Assembly: GCA_017515325.1 (NCBI GenBank)
Contig: JAFWGA010000058.1
Location: 1 to 64,000 of the forward strand
Direction: 5' to 3'
From: Blautia sp.
Lineage (GTDB): Bacteria > Bacillota > Clostridia > Lachnospirales > Lachnospiraceae
Length of the DNA stretch: 64,000 nucleotides
In this document: positions 15,218 to 25,150 of the stretch, in pieces
How positions within the stretch are numbered: the first letter of the stretch is position 1
How the letters are laid out: each line of letters begins with the position of its first letter
Made by a program: the position numbers and the translations under genes
Notes under the pieces: model-generated
The model's database searches: none
Told to the model about the DNA's origin: nothing
What the model saw: only the letters and a program-made list of their open reading frames with translations

Positions 15218-15233
15218 CAAAACATGCTATATT
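15205..15233 (+). promoter_or_regulatory. clpB sigma-A promoter
   Basis: TTGACG (15205-15210), a 17-bp spacer, TATATT (15228-15233). Transcription should start near 15240, about 25 nt before the clpB start codon. Confidence 0.88.
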
Positions 15234-15263
15234 CAAATTGTCATTAAGAAAGGAGGGGAACCT

Positions 15264-17891
15264 ATGAATATCAAGAAATTTACTCAGAAATCTCTGGAAG
15301 CTGTTCAACAGCTTGAAAAGGTGGCTTATGAGAATGGAAATCAGGAGGTCGAGCAGGAGCATCTCTTGTATGCGCTGCTTACACAGGAGGACAGCCTGAT
15401 TCTTAAGCTGATCGAAAAAATGGAGATAAATAAGGAATATTTCCTTCAGAGCGTTCAGCGCGCTCTGGATGCTCGGGTTAAGGTCTCTGGAGGAGACCTG
15501 CATATCGGCCAGTATCTGAACAAGGTCCTGGTCAGTTCGGAGGATGAGGCGAAGGCCATGGGAGATGAATATGTCTCCGTAGAGCATCTTTTCCTCGCCC
15601 TCATTTCCAATCCCAGCCCATCAGTCAAAAAGCTGTTCAGGGAATTTGGGATCACCAGGGAGCGCTTTCTGCAGGCTCTTTCCACTGTGAGAGGGAATCA
15701 GCGGGTGGTAAGCGACAATCCCGAAGCTACCTATGATACTCTGGTAAAGTACGGTGTGGATCTGGTGGACAAGGCCAGAAACCAGAAGCTGGATCCTGTC
15801 ATTGGCCGGGATTCCGAGATCAGAAATGTCGTTCGTATTCTTTCAAGGAAAACCAAGAACAATCCGGTTCTCATCGGTGAGCCAGGCGTCGGCAAAACGG
15901 CTGTGGTGGAAGGCCTTGCCCAGCGGATCGTGGCCGGAGACGTGCCTGAGGCATTAAAGGAAAAGACCATCTTTGCCCTGGATATGGGAGCCCTGGTGGC
16001 AGGCGCAAAGTACAGGGGAGAATTCGAGGAACGGCTGAAGGCTGTTCTCGAGGAAGTAAGAAAGAGTGAAGGGAAGATCATTCTCTTTATCGATGAACTT
16101 CACCTGATTGTAGGGGCGGGTAAGACCGATGGGGCTATGGACGCCGGAAATATGCTGAAGCCTATGCTGGCGAGAGGAGAGCTCCATTGCATTGGCGCCA
16201 CCACACTGGATGAATATCGAAAATATATAGAGAAGGATGCCGCACTGGAGCGGCGTTTCCAGCCGGTTATGGTGGATGAGCCGACCGTAGAGGATACGAT
16301 CTCCATTCTCCGTGGCCTGAAGGAGCGGTACGAGGTCTTCCATGGCGTAAAGATCACCGACAGTGCCCTGGTGGCCGCGGCAACCCTTTCTCACCGCTAT
16401 ATTTCGGACCGCTTCCTTCCGGACAAGGCAATCGACCTGGTAGACGAAGCCTGTGCCCTGATCAAGACAGAACTGGACTCCATGCCCACAGAGCTGGATG
16501 AACAGCGCCGTAAGATCATGCAGCTGGAAATTGAGGAATCCGCCCTGAAAAAAGAGACGGACAATCTGAGCCAGGAGCGTCTGGCAGCTCTCCAGAAGGA
16601 GCTGGCGGAGATGAGGGATACCTTCAATGCTCAGAAGGCTCAGTGGGACAATGAAAAGCATGCGGTAGAACGGCTGCAAAAGCTGCGTGAGCAGATTGAG
16701 GAAGTCAACCGCCAGATCGCCAAAGCCAAACAGGAATATGATCTGGAAAAGGCTGCCCAGCTCCAGTATGGTGAACTGCCCCGCCTGATGCAGCAGCAGG
16801 AGATCGAAGAAAGCAAGGCGCGGGAGGGTGGCCAAAAGCTGGTACACGAAGCAGTCACGGAGGACGAGATTGCCCGTATCATCTCCCGCTGGACCGGAAT
16901 ACCTGTCACCAGATTAACCGAGGGAGAACGCGCCAAGCTTCTGACCCTGGAGGATCAGCTTCACAAGCGGGTGATCGGACAGGAGGACGGTGTCAGACGT
17001 GTCAGCGACGCTATCCTCAGATCCAAGGCCGGCATTAAGGATCCGACCAAGCCTATCGGCTCTTTCCTCTTCCTGGGTCCTACGGGTGTCGGCAAGACTG
17101 AGCTGGCAAAGGCTCTGGCGGAAAATCTCTTTGACGATGAGCAGAATATGGTCCGTATCGACATGAGTGAGTATATGGAGAAGTTTTCCGTCTCCAGACT
17201 GATCGGAGCGCCCCCAGGATATGTCGGCTACGAAGAGGGTGGTCAGCTGACCGAGGCAGTACGCAGAAAGCCTTACAGCGTTGTTCTTTTTGACGAGATC
17301 GAAAAGGCTCATCCGGATGTCTTCAACGTTCTTCTTCAGGTGCTGGATGACGGCAGGATAACGGATTCTCAGGGGAGAACCGTGGATTTCAAGAACACCA
17401 TCCTGATTATGACCTCCAATATCGGTTCGCCTTATCTGCTGGAGGGAATTGACCAGAATGGGGAAATCCTGCCTGAAGCAGAAAAACGGGTCATGGATGA
17501 TCTGAGGAACCACTTCCGTCCGGAGTTCCTGAATCGTCTGGACGAGGTGATCCTCTTCAAGCCATTGACCAAGGACAATATCGGTATGATCGTAGATCTG
17601 ATGGTTCAGGACATGAACGCCCGCCTGGCCGATCAGGAGCTGAAGCTGGAGCTGACAGACGAGGCAAAGCATACGGTGATAGAAAACGGCTACGATCCTG
17701 TTTACGGAGCCCGTCCGCTGAAGCGTTATCTGCAGAAATATGTCGAAACCCTGGCGGCAAAGAAGATTCTTTCCGGAGAAGTACACACCGGCGATATTCT
17801 GCTACTGGATTACCAGCATGGGGAATTCCTGATTGAAATCGTGAGTCATAGGGACGGTTCTCATGACTCAAAATCTGATACCTCAGTATAA
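15264..17891 (+). CDS. clpB: ClpB protein disaggregase
   Basis: 875 aa, full length for the family. AAAGGAGGGG stands just before ATG 15264. Order: Clp N-domain 1-150; AAA-1 about 160-400 with Walker A GEPGVGKT and Walker B ILFIDELH; the long ClpB-type middle coiled-coil about 405-530 ([34 protein letters not shown]), which separates ClpB from ClpC; AAA-2 about 560-780 with GPTGVGKTE and [14 protein letters not shown]-terminal D2-small domain 780-860. A hydrophilic tail ([10 protein letters not shown]) extends slightly beyond the usual end. It threads aggregated proteins in an ATP-driven hexamer together with DnaK and small Hsps. Control by HrcA is expected from the CIRCE operator. Confidence 0.97.
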   Translation: MNIKKFTQKSLEAVQQLEKVAYENGNQEVEQEHLLYALLTQEDSLILKLIEKMEINKEYFLQSVQRALDARVKVSGGDLHIGQYLNKVLVSSEDEAKAMGDEYVSVEHLFLALISNPSPSVKKLFREFGITRERFLQALSTVRGNQRVVSDNPEATYDTLVKYGVDLVDKARNQKLDPVIGRDSEIRNVVRILSRKTKNNPVLIGEPGVGKTAVVEGLAQRIVAGDVPEALKEKTIFALDMGALVAGAKYRGEFEERLKAVLEEVRKSEGKIILFIDELHLIVGAGKTDGAMDAGNMLKPMLARGELHCIGATTLDEYRKYIEKDAALERRFQPVMVDEPTVEDTISILRGLKERYEVFHGVKITDSALVAAATLSHRYISDRFLPDKAIDLVDEACALIKTELDSMPTELDEQRRKIMQLEIEESALKKETDNLSQERLAALQKELAEMRDTFNAQKAQWDNEKHAVERLQKLREQIEEVNRQIAKAKQEYDLEKAAQLQYGELPRLMQQQEIEESKAREGGQKLVHEAVTEDEIARIISRWTGIPVTRLTEGERAKLLTLEDQLHKRVIGQEDGVRRVSDAILRSKAGIKDPTKPIGSFLFLGPTGVGKTELAKALAENLFDDEQNMVRIDMSEYMEKFSVSRLIGAPPGYVGYEEGGQLTEAVRRKPYSVVLFDEIEKAHPDVFNVLLQVLDDGRITDSQGRTVDFKNTILIMTSNIGSPYLLEGIDQNGEILPEAEKRVMDDLRNHFRPEFLNRLDEVILFKPLTKDNIGMIVDLMVQDMNARLADQELKLELTDEAKHTVIENGYDPVYGARPLKRYLQKYVETLAAKKILSGEVHTGDILLLDYQHGEFLIEIVSHRDGSHDSKSDTSV

Positions 17892-17902
17892 AAAGTATGA
17901 AA

Positions 17903-17949
17903 GCGGCCTTTTTACCCGGACATTCGGGTAAAAAGGCCGCAGTTTTTTT
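17903..17949 (+). terminator. clpB terminator, shared with converging gene
   Basis: A perfect 16-bp stem (GCGGCCTTTTTACCCG with its complement at 17925-17940), 6-nt loop, then AGTTTTTTT on the plus strand. It lies 10 nt from the 3' end of the converging c-di-GMP gene. Confidence 0.95.
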
Positions 17950-17954
17950 CCACT

Positions 17955-20900
17955 TCACATTCTCTCAGACAAAGCGATGCATTTTTCAATGCGGGCTTTG
18001 ACGATCTCAATGTCCGGATACGGTTTGGGAATGAAATCCATGGCTCCCATCTTCAGGCACTCCAGCTCTGCCTTCTGATCGACAGTCACGACGACCACGG
18101 GGACAGACCTCAGCGTCTGATCCGCCTGCATCCGGGCCAATACCTCCTGACCAGTCATGTTCGGCATGACCAGATCAAGGATAAGCAGCGAGATTTCATT
18201 TTCCCGATTCCGAAGCATTTCCAGCGCTTCAAGACCATCGGTTGCATAATAGATCTCATAGTCGTTACACAGCAGTTCTCCCAGCATTTCCCGGTTACAC
18301 GCAATATCATCGGCAATCAGGATATGTTTCTTGGTTTTGCGCTTTGGCATTTCAACACTGGTAATGGCACAATACCCAGGATAAATGATCTGGCGTGCCG
18401 TAAAACGGAAGTGCCTGCCGTTCAGAGGATGATCGAATTCACCTTCAACGATTTTACCATCCAGAGCCGCGCTCTTGACGTCCTGATACCATTCATCCCC
18501 AAGAAACGGGAAAACTTCCCGTACAGTGTGTCCGAGCAGCTCTTTTGCTTCATGGCCGAAGAGATTCTCATACTGATGGTTGACATAAAAGAAAACTGCA
18601 TCGTAACGGCCGCTGTTCTCTGCGTAGGTCACATGAAACACCGCATAGGGGACGGGAAGGTCGTCAAACATGTAAAAGATTTCCAATGCATGATCGATAC
18701 GGCTCTCCGCTGAAATATTCTGATCGTAATCCGCGTGCAGGCGCATTTCCGTGTTCTTGTTTTGTTCCTCGATATTCAGGTACTCCGAATAAAGCGCATA
18801 GCCCACGGAGAGATACAAGGTGACCGGCTTTCCGTCAATTTCCCGGACAGAGTTGCCGATCGCTTTTATCTTTTTGCGGAGCTGATGAGCCTCTTCGCGG
18901 TTTTCGACCTGCTGCAGCACGGTAAAATTTCGTCCCGCATATCGGCCGATGGCACTTCTGGTCCCGAACCCTTCGCTGAGCGCATGTCCAAAGGCGCCCA
19001 GAACCTTATCGCCAAAGTCGAAGCCATATTGTTCGTTGAGTGTGCTGAAATCGTTGATTTCGATGTGGATGCGGACAAAATCTGTGCCCCTCAGATAATA
19101 CTCATCCTGGAAAGCTTCTGCTTCTTCTGCGATTCCACGGGAATTGAGCAGCCCGGTGAGAAGATCCCGCCGCGAGTTTTCTCTTCCCCGCTGGTCATTG
19201 ATGTCCAGCGATTCCTTGTCGATGAAACAGCCAAGCAGCCCTGTGATTTCACCATTGACGTCATAAAGCGGTGCCTTACTGGCCAGGATTGCTTTGTTTT
19301 CTCCATGGCACATACAGTTTCCGGGCATATTCAGGAAGGTAACACCTTCATGGATGACCTTATATTCATCGTTCATATAAAGATCGGGATGCACATGCCA
19401 GCCCAGATCTTCATCATTTTTGCCGATAATCTCTTCCGCAGATGCAAACCCGTAAAAGTCCAGAAAGGCCTGGCTGGCACCGAGGAATCGGCGATCCCGG
19501 TCCTTCCAGAAAAGGCGGAGCAATTTCGAACGGATCAGATTGTTCCAGAGCTGGTCCGCCGTATAGGACCCGTCTTCATACAGCTTCGCCTGGCTGCCTG
19601 AAACAATGAGGTTTTTTGCAATGTCATGAATGTTCCGGACGAGCACAAAAAAATTATCGTCATCGATTCTGAGCAGGGTATACTCCTTCCACGCATATTG
19701 TCCATGACGGACGTTGGAACGGAAGGCCTCAGAGAAGCTGATGCTTCCGCTTTCCCGCAGCCGGAAAGACAGATACACCGGATCAAGGATACGGACAAAC
19801 CGATCCCTGTCCTCCGGATAAATATATCGCAGGGAATATTCCTGCGCCAGCTTTTGGATACCATGCCGGTTGGAAAGCAGGTCTTCTCTGGTGTCAGTGT
19901 AGAGAGGCCTGATACTGTCTTTCTTATAATTGATGAGCGTAATGCGCTCATACAGAGCATAGATCTGGCGGACGGAGTCGTCCAGATACTCGGTTTTTTC
20001 CGACTGCGTATCCTTTGTGAGATTGGTAATGGAGATGAGAACACAATATTTATCGCTGGTCTGAATCATACGACGTGCTTTGATTTCGAAATACTGTTCG
20101 TTAATCGTAAAGAGCATCCTGCCGTCCCCATTGACCTTGACGGAATCCATCAGATTGATCATATTCCGCGTGAGCATGTGATAGGGCTGAGGCTGGCAAA
20201 GCATCTCCTGGGTGAATACTCTGGTAAACATGCCTGCGCTGTGCGCGGTATCCTCAAATGCCGTATTATAAAAGAGTATCCTGAAGAATTCGGCAGAGAA
20301 TTCTGCCAGGGCCAGCGGGATACTGTTGAGCTGCCTGGCTGTGCTGATGGCATTATATTCTGCCCTCTTCATAAAGGGAACGGCGCTTAGATAATCGATT
20401 TTTCCGATTTCATCGTAATAATGCCGATCATGTGGAAGCTCAATCCGGATTCCCTGCTTCTGTATATGCGCGATGGCCTTTTCGTAGGGCATGGGTTTCC
20501 CGAAATAATAGCCCTGCACTTTTTCACAGCCGATATCACGCAGATAGGCAAACTGCTCCTCAGTTTCGTTCCCTTCCACGAGAGTGTGGACATCGATGAC
20601 CTTGGCCATTCGCACGATGGCAGCCACGATTCGTTTTGATCGAAGATTGAAGGGCTGCAGAAAACTCATATCCAGCTTTAGCTCATCAAAGGAAAATTCC
20701 TTAAGAACGTTCAAAGACGAATAGGCACTGCCGAAATCATCCATCCAAATCTGATAACCCGCCGAACGGAACCGTTCCACGATTCTCATCAAGAGATCCT
20801 TTTGCTCGGCCATGACGCTCTCGGTGATTTCAAAATAGACAAAGTCGTGTGGAATCCGGTAATCGCTGACAATGTCATCCACGATCCTGAAAATGTCACA

Positions 20901-21224
20901 CAGCGTAAAATCGAGTCGGGAGAGATTCACGGATACCGGGATGGGTGTCTCCCCGCTGGCAATGGAGCTCCGGATCCTGGCGCATACCTGTCTGAGGATT
21001 TCGGCATCCAGCCTGTAGATCATTCCTTCCTGCTCCAGTACAGGGATGAATTCATCCGGCCAGATCATGCCGATTTCAGGATCGATCCAGCGGGCAAGCG
21101 CCTCAAAGCTGCACAGCTGTCTCGTGGAAGTGCGGATGACCGGCTGGTAATAAGGCTGTATGAATCTCATCGCAAGGGCTGCTTCAAAGCTTTCGATAAT
21201 GTGCATGCTCTTGTTCTCATCCAT
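17955..21224 (-). CDS. EAL-PAS-GGDEF-PAS-receiver c-di-GMP phosphodiesterase
   Basis: About 1,089 aa. Start ATG 21224 is chosen because AAAGGAGA lies 9 nt upstream; the frame extends 17 codons further without a site. Domains: EAL 15-255 with all key residues (FEALARW, SVNLS, EITES, MDDFG, LKLD, VEGNE, QGYYF); PAS-like 275-395; PAS 555-685 (LFWKDRDRRFLGASQAFLDFYG); GGDEF 690-828 with a degenerate AGRNF site; PAS 845-958; C-terminal receiver 965-1089 (HILIADD, LILDLVMPN with the acceptor Asp, VVVTVD, PKPY). A catalytic domain at the N-terminus with a receiver at the far C-terminus is the reverse of most response regulators. It should hydrolyse c-di-GMP under phosphorylation control. The hybrid kinase/HPt pair at the right end of the window is a possible but unproven partner. 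Confidence 0.9.
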   Translation of the reverse strand: MDENKSMHIIESFEAALAMRFIQPYYQPVIRTSTRQLCSFEALARWIDPEIGMIWPDEFIPVLEQEGMIYRLDAEILRQVCARIRSSIASGETPIPVSVNLSRLDFTLCDIFRIVDDIVSDYRIPHDFVYFEITESVMAEQKDLLMRIVERFRSAGYQIWMDDFGSAYSSLNVLKEFSFDELKLDMSFLQPFNLRSKRIVAAIVRMAKVIDVHTLVEGNETEEQFAYLRDIGCEKVQGYYFGKPMPYEKAIAHIQKQGIRIELPHDRHYYDEIGKIDYLSAVPFMKRAEYNAISTARQLNSIPLALAEFSAEFFRILFYNTAFEDTAHSAGMFTRVFTQEMLCQPQPYHMLTRNMINLMDSVKVNGDGRMLFTINEQYFEIKARRMIQTSDKYCVLISITNLTKDTQSEKTEYLDDSVRQIYALYERITLINYKKDSIRPLYTDTREDLLSNRHGIQKLAQEYSLRYIYPEDRDRFVRILDPVYLSFRLRESGSISFSEAFRSNVRHGQYAWKEYTLLRIDDDNFFVLVRNIHDIAKNLIVSGSQAKLYEDGSYTADQLWNNLIRSKLLRLFWKDRDRRFLGASQAFLDFYGFASAEEIIGKNDEDLGWHVHPDLYMNDEYKVIHEGVTFLNMPGNCMCHGENKAILASKAPLYDVNGEITGLLGCFIDKESLDINDQRGRENSRRDLLTGLLNSRGIAEEAEAFQDEYYLRGTDFVRIHIEINDFSTLNEQYGFDFGDKVLGAFGHALSEGFGTRSAIGRYAGRNFTVLQQVENREEAHQLRKKIKAIGNSVREIDGKPVTLYLSVGYALYSEYLNIEEQNKNTEMRLHADYDQNISAESRIDHALEIFYMFDDLPVPYAVFHVTYAENSGRYDAVFFYVNHQYENLFGHEAKELLGHTVREVFPFLGDEWYQDVKSAALDGKIVEGEFDHPLNGRHFRFTARQIIYPGYCAITSVEMPKRKTKKHILIADDIACNREMLGELLCNDYEIYYATDGLEALEMLRNRENEISLLILDLVMPNMTGQEVLARMQADQTLRSVPVVVVTVDQKAELECLKMGAMDFIPKPYPDIEIVKARIEKCIALSERM

Positions 21225-21374
21225 GAAAAGCTGTCTCCTTTGTATAGTATGCGTGCGAAGTAACTGCGGAATCATGCCGCTTGCAGCGGCGTAAACTCGA
21301 CCTGGTAAATATGAACCGGAATGCAGACATTTTGTTCGTTTACCATAAGTTGAATGTCCGTTCGCTCACATTAC

Positions 21375-21403
21375 AGTATAAGGTATTATCTGTGCTGCAT
21401 CAA
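21375..21403 (-). promoter_or_regulatory. promoter of EAL-receiver gene
   Basis: On the minus strand TTGATG (21398-21403), a 17-bp spacer and TATACT (21375-21380). The leader of about 145 nt contains a GCCGCT/AGCGGC hairpin around 21280-21295. Confidence 0.72.
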
Positions 21404-21462
21404 GTGTGAATATGCCGGGATCAGGGCTTTTTCTATACAGGGTAGAAAAACGGAACAGAGTT

Positions 21463-21471
21463 TGTTATAAT
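21463..21471 (+). promoter_or_regulatory. extended -10 promoter of HD-GYP/GGDEF gene
   Basis: TG-T-TATAAT with no clear -35 box at 17 bp. It lies 70 nt before the GGAGG-preceded start codon at 21541 and diverges from the promoter at 21375-21403. Confidence 0.55.
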
Positions 21472-21540
21472 CACTTTACTGTCATAATACGCGGTTCGCA
21501 GCGTGCGGGCTGCCGGCCTTGTAGTTACACGGAGGCAACA

Positions 21541-24500
21541 ATGGAAAAAGGAACCGGCTTGAAAAACAGGGTCCCAGAAGGACTGCCTTGTGGTCAGTTT
21601 GTTTATAGTGCTGAGGGAGATCAGAGTATCCTTTATGCCGACAGCAATGTCGTGCACCTGTATGGATGCCAAAGCTTTGAAGAGTTTATCGATTATATCG
21701 GCAACAGCTTTCACAATATGGTTCATCCGGACGATTTAGAGACAGCGGAGCATGCCATTAACGCTCAGACGCTGGAGAGCGGGCATCGGCATGATTATTT
21801 AAGATACCGGATTATCACTAAACAGGGCGACATCCGCTACGTTGAAGATTTTGGTCATATTGTCTTTGATGAAAAAGGACACGCTTACTACTATGTCTTC
21901 ATAGCCGATGTGAAGCAGGAGGAATATGTCAACGAATATTACAACAGCTTTGCCGAGGGGCAGATCGACGCCATGAACTGGAAGGTGGATCACCTGACTG
22001 GCCTTAAGAATATTGTGGCCTTCCGGGAAGAACTGGAGAGCTGCGCCGGCTTCCCCGTGACAGAGATGTGTACCGTTGTGGTCTTCGACATCATCGGCCT
22101 GCAGAAGGTAAACCGTAATTCCGGAAGAAACGAGGGGGACAATCGCATCCGCTCTCTGGTACAGTCGGTTTACAGTCACATGCCGAAGGACAGTTCTGCT
22201 TATCGCGGATATGATGCGGAAATCATTGTCGTCTGTCGGAACATGGCGGAAAAGGATGTCATCAACCAGATCAAGGAAACCGTCAGGTCCTGCCATAGCC
22301 GGGTCTTTTTCGGGGTCGCCTCAACGCTTGGGGCAATTATCAATACCGGCAGTTCCAGAAAAAAGGGTACCGTCCTGCAGGCGCTGGAAGAAGCACAGTA
22401 TGATCTGAATGTGAAAAAGATGCTCCATGAGGAGTCCGCCAGATCTCAATCCCTGACTTCTCTTGTCCGGGCCCTGGAGGAGGTGGACCAGGACACGGAG
22501 GAGCATGTCATGCGTACCCGCAGTATGGGCATTGCGCTGGGAAAGCGCCTGGGCTTGTCTGACGCCCAGCTAACCACGCTTGAACTGTTATGTCTTCTGC
22601 ATGATATCGGAAAGATCGCAATTCCTCTGGAAATCCTGAATAAGCCGGGAAAACTGACGGATGCAGAGTGGGCGGCCTTGCGGTCTCACGCCGACAAGGG
22701 CTATGAGATTGCCCTTGCGTCAAAGGAATTGAAGCCCATTGCCGAATATATCAGGTATCATCATGAGCGCTGGGACGGAAAGGGATATCCGCTGAAGCTT
22801 TCCGGTGAGGATATTCCGGTGTTGTCGCGCATCATCTCCATCGTTGATGCCTATGACGCAATGGTCAATGACCGTTGTTATCGCAAAGCCTTGTCCGTGG
22901 AATACGCGATGAAGGAAATCTCAGATAACGCGGGAAAGCAGTTCGATCCAGACATGGCAGGGGAATTTCTGGAATTGCTGCTGGAGAGTCCGGAGCTGGC
23001 AGTGGGCAAGAAAACAGGGGCCGGAGAGGTGCGGGTGTTCAGGACAAGCGCGGAGCAGAAAGCAGAGGCGGTCAATACGCAGCCTGTGATCTTCTGCGAG
23101 TACGAGCTGGATGTGGAAGACCGAATCATTGGGGCTGATCCTACCTTCGAGGCGATTACCGGTTACTCGCAGGATGATTATCTGGGGAAAATGAGCCAGT
23201 TCGATCTGATACCGCCGGGAGACCTGGACGACTATCTGGTGCAGGTCGGGAATCAGTTCTCGAAATCAAATACGGCTTTGCTGCGGCATCGCATTCAGCG
23301 TAAGGACGGTACAATCCTCAGTGTGATATGCCATGGAGAACGCCAGTTCGATTCCGCGACCAGAAGCTTTAAGAGCACCATTCAGATCTATGAGGTGGGT
23401 GACGAGAAGGAGAAATCCGTACACAGGCGGCAGGAAACGGAAAGAAGCATCCAGGGAGAGGATACTGCCGCAAGGGAAGCCTACGAAAAACTGCAAAGCA
23501 CCAGCATCATGTATAGTCATCTTGCCCACGCACTGGCCCGCGGCTATACGGATCTGTACTATGTCAACATGGACACGGATGAGCTCATCGAATTCCACAC
23601 CGATGACGAGAAGGGCGTGCTTACCGAGGCACGGCGGAGCGCAGATTTCTTTGAGGGCTGTGTGCGCGACGCCAGGCTCTACGTTTATCCGGAGGACCAG
23701 GAGAAATTCATAAAGGCCATGAATAAGGACCATCTCTGTGCCGCCCTGGATCGGTTCCGGGTGTTTGAGATGATTTACCGCAGAAAGAAAGAAGGAAGAA
23801 TCTTCTATGTGAATATGAAGGTTACCCGGATGGAGGACGATCAACGAGTGATTGTCATTGCCGTGTCCGATATCGATGAGCTGATGCGGCAGCGTCAGGC
23901 GGAGGAACGGATCCAGGAGGAGCGGATCATCTACGCCCGTCTTCACGCTCTGGCCGGCAACTGTATCTGCATTTACGTTGTGGATCCCGAGACAAATCAA
24001 TACCGTGAATTCCATGCAACCGACAATTATGCAGAGTGCTTTGCGCAGGAAAAGGAGGGATCGGATTTCTTCGAGAAGGTTCGGAAGGCTGGCCTCATCT
24101 ATAATTACCCTGAGGATCTGAACCGTTTCCTTTCTGCCTTTACCAGAGCGAATGTGATGGCGGAGATCGAACGCAGCGGTATCTTTACCCTTGGATATCG
24201 TATTTTAATGAAAGGGGAACCACTTCATGTCCAGCTGAAAGCTGCCATGGTAGACGAAAAGGAAGGCCCTCGTCTGGTTGTCGGTCTCTACGACATCGAT
24301 GCCCAGATACGACAGGAGGAAGAATTCAGCAGGCGCCTGGAGCAGGCACAGGTCCAGGCCAATATTGACGCTCTGACCGGGGTCAGGAACAAGCATGCTT
24401 TTCTGGAAGCCGAGGTGAAAATGGATCTGCAGATTAAAGAGCATCGTCAGCCTCCCTTTGCCATTGTGATGTTTGATGTGAACGATCTGAAAAAGGTGAA

Positions 24501-24837
24501 TGACACTTTCGGACATCAGGCGGGAGATCAGTATATCCGTGATGCCTCCGAAATCATCTGCAATATCTTCAAGCACAGTCCCGTATTTCGCGTTGGCGGT
24601 GATGAATTTGTCGCGATTTCCCAGGGGAAGGATTATGCGGAGATCGAGAAGCTGATCAGAGAAGTGGCTGATCACAATGCAAAGGCATCCGCCGCCGGTG
24701 GGATTGTGATTGCCTGCGGGATGTCGAAGCATCAGAACGATGAATGTGTGGCCGTCGTTTTTGAGCGAGCCGATCATAACATGTATGAGAACAAAAATGT
24801 CCTGAAATCATCCGGAAAGAGAAAAGGAACAGAGTAA
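21541..24837 (+). CDS. PAS-GGDEF-HD-GYP-PAS3-GGDEF bifunctional c-di-GMP enzyme
   Basis: About 1,098 aa, cytoplasmic. ATG 21541 has GGAGG 5 nt upstream; the frame runs 45 codons further back with no site. Domains: PAS 20-133; degenerate GGDEF 148-267 (GYDAE); HD-GYP phosphodiesterase 303-483 with HDIGK and HHERWDGKGYP intact; PAS 513-620; two PAS-like repeats 656-783 and 795-923 of the same type as in the proteins at 4044 and 33736 (LYYVNMDTDELIEFHT, YVVDPETNQYREFHAT); intact GGDEF 940-1087 (DALTGVRNKHAF, DVNDLKKVNDTFGHQAGD, RVGGDEF). No RxxD inhibitory site is visible (FKHSPVFRVGGDEF). One chain thus carries a probable cyclase and a probable HD-type hydrolase, a much rarer pairing than GGDEF with EAL. 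Confidence 0.9.
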   Translation: MEKGTGLKNRVPEGLPCGQFVYSAEGDQSILYADSNVVHLYGCQSFEEFIDYIGNSFHNMVHPDDLETAEHAINAQTLESGHRHDYLRYRIITKQGDIRYVEDFGHIVFDEKGHAYYYVFIADVKQEEYVNEYYNSFAEGQIDAMNWKVDHLTGLKNIVAFREELESCAGFPVTEMCTVVVFDIIGLQKVNRNSGRNEGDNRIRSLVQSVYSHMPKDSSAYRGYDAEIIVVCRNMAEKDVINQIKETVRSCHSRVFFGVASTLGAIINTGSSRKKGTVLQALEEAQYDLNVKKMLHEESARSQSLTSLVRALEEVDQDTEEHVMRTRSMGIALGKRLGLSDAQLTTLELLCLLHDIGKIAIPLEILNKPGKLTDAEWAALRSHADKGYEIALASKELKPIAEYIRYHHERWDGKGYPLKLSGEDIPVLSRIISIVDAYDAMVNDRCYRKALSVEYAMKEISDNAGKQFDPDMAGEFLELLLESPELAVGKKTGAGEVRVFRTSAEQKAEAVNTQPVIFCEYELDVEDRIIGADPTFEAITGYSQDDYLGKMSQFDLIPPGDLDDYLVQVGNQFSKSNTALLRHRIQRKDGTILSVICHGERQFDSATRSFKSTIQIYEVGDEKEKSVHRRQETERSIQGEDTAAREAYEKLQSTSIMYSHLAHALARGYTDLYYVNMDTDELIEFHTDDEKGVLTEARRSADFFEGCVRDARLYVYPEDQEKFIKAMNKDHLCAALDRFRVFEMIYRRKKEGRIFYVNMKVTRMEDDQRVIVIAVSDIDELMRQRQAEERIQEERIIYARLHALAGNCICIYVVDPETNQYREFHATDNYAECFAQEKEGSDFFEKVRKAGLIYNYPEDLNRFLSAFTRANVMAEIERSGIFTLGYRILMKGEPLHVQLKAAMVDEKEGPRLVVGLYDIDAQIRQEEEFSRRLEQAQVQANIDALTGVRNKHAFLEAEVKMDLQIKEHRQPPFAIVMFDVNDLKKVNDTFGHQAGDQYIRDASEIICNIFKHSPVFRVGGDEFVAISQGKDYAEIEKLIREVADHNAKASAAGGIVIACGMSKHQNDECVAVVFERADHNMYENKNVLKSSGKRKGTE

Positions 24838-24877
24838 AAATCACCGCATCATGGGAATCTCTTTTCACCTGACAGGG

Positions 24878-24923
24878 AAAAAGCCGTCTCCTCTCTCATG
24901 ATATAAAGAGGAGACGGCTTTTT
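24878..24923 (+). terminator. terminator of HD-GYP/GGDEF gene
   Basis: AAAGCCGTCTCCTCT pairs with AGAGGAGACGGCTTT around a 12-nt loop, ending in five T residues. Confidence 0.92.
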
Positions 24924-25024
24924 GTAACGGAAGAGTCAGCACTTTGCACTCCGCTGCAAGGTGAGTATCGCTATGGTCGAACAAAGAATGGAACAAAAAA
25001 ACGAACGAAATGATGAATGAAATG

Positions 25025-25053
25025 TTGAACAGGACACGGGAATTGTGTATAAT
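25025..25053 (+). promoter_or_regulatory. sigma-A promoter of the sensor/binding-protein gene run
   Basis: TTGAAC (25025-25030), a 17-bp spacer, TATAAT (25048-25053). The start is expected near 25060. It is the only clear promoter I find before the run 25151-33644, so it may drive several of these genes. Confidence 0.85.
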
Positions 25054-25082
25054 AAAACGTGGTTTTCTATGACATTTTTGGG

Positions 25083-25132
25083 AAATGCGTAACTACGAAG
25101 CACATAGCCCTGAGTAGTTGCATTTGTTTTTT
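25083..25132 (+). terminator. leader terminator (possible attenuator) before sensor gene
   Basis: AAATGC-gt-AACTAC (25083-25096) pairs with GTAGTT-GCATTT (25114-25125), followed by GTTTTTTAAG. It lies between the promoter at 25025-25053 and the ribosome binding site at about 25139, so it would end transcription inside the leader unless bypassed. What relieves it is not visible. Confidence 0.6.
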
Positions 25133-25150
25133 AAGAATAGGAGACAGGAC

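Noticed and set aside
24838-25150. c-di-GMP riboswitch before the signalling genes
   Set aside because: I looked for the GEMM-I and c-di-GMP-II core motifs in this leader and in the other leaders of the cluster and recognised none; only a simple terminator hairpin is visible.
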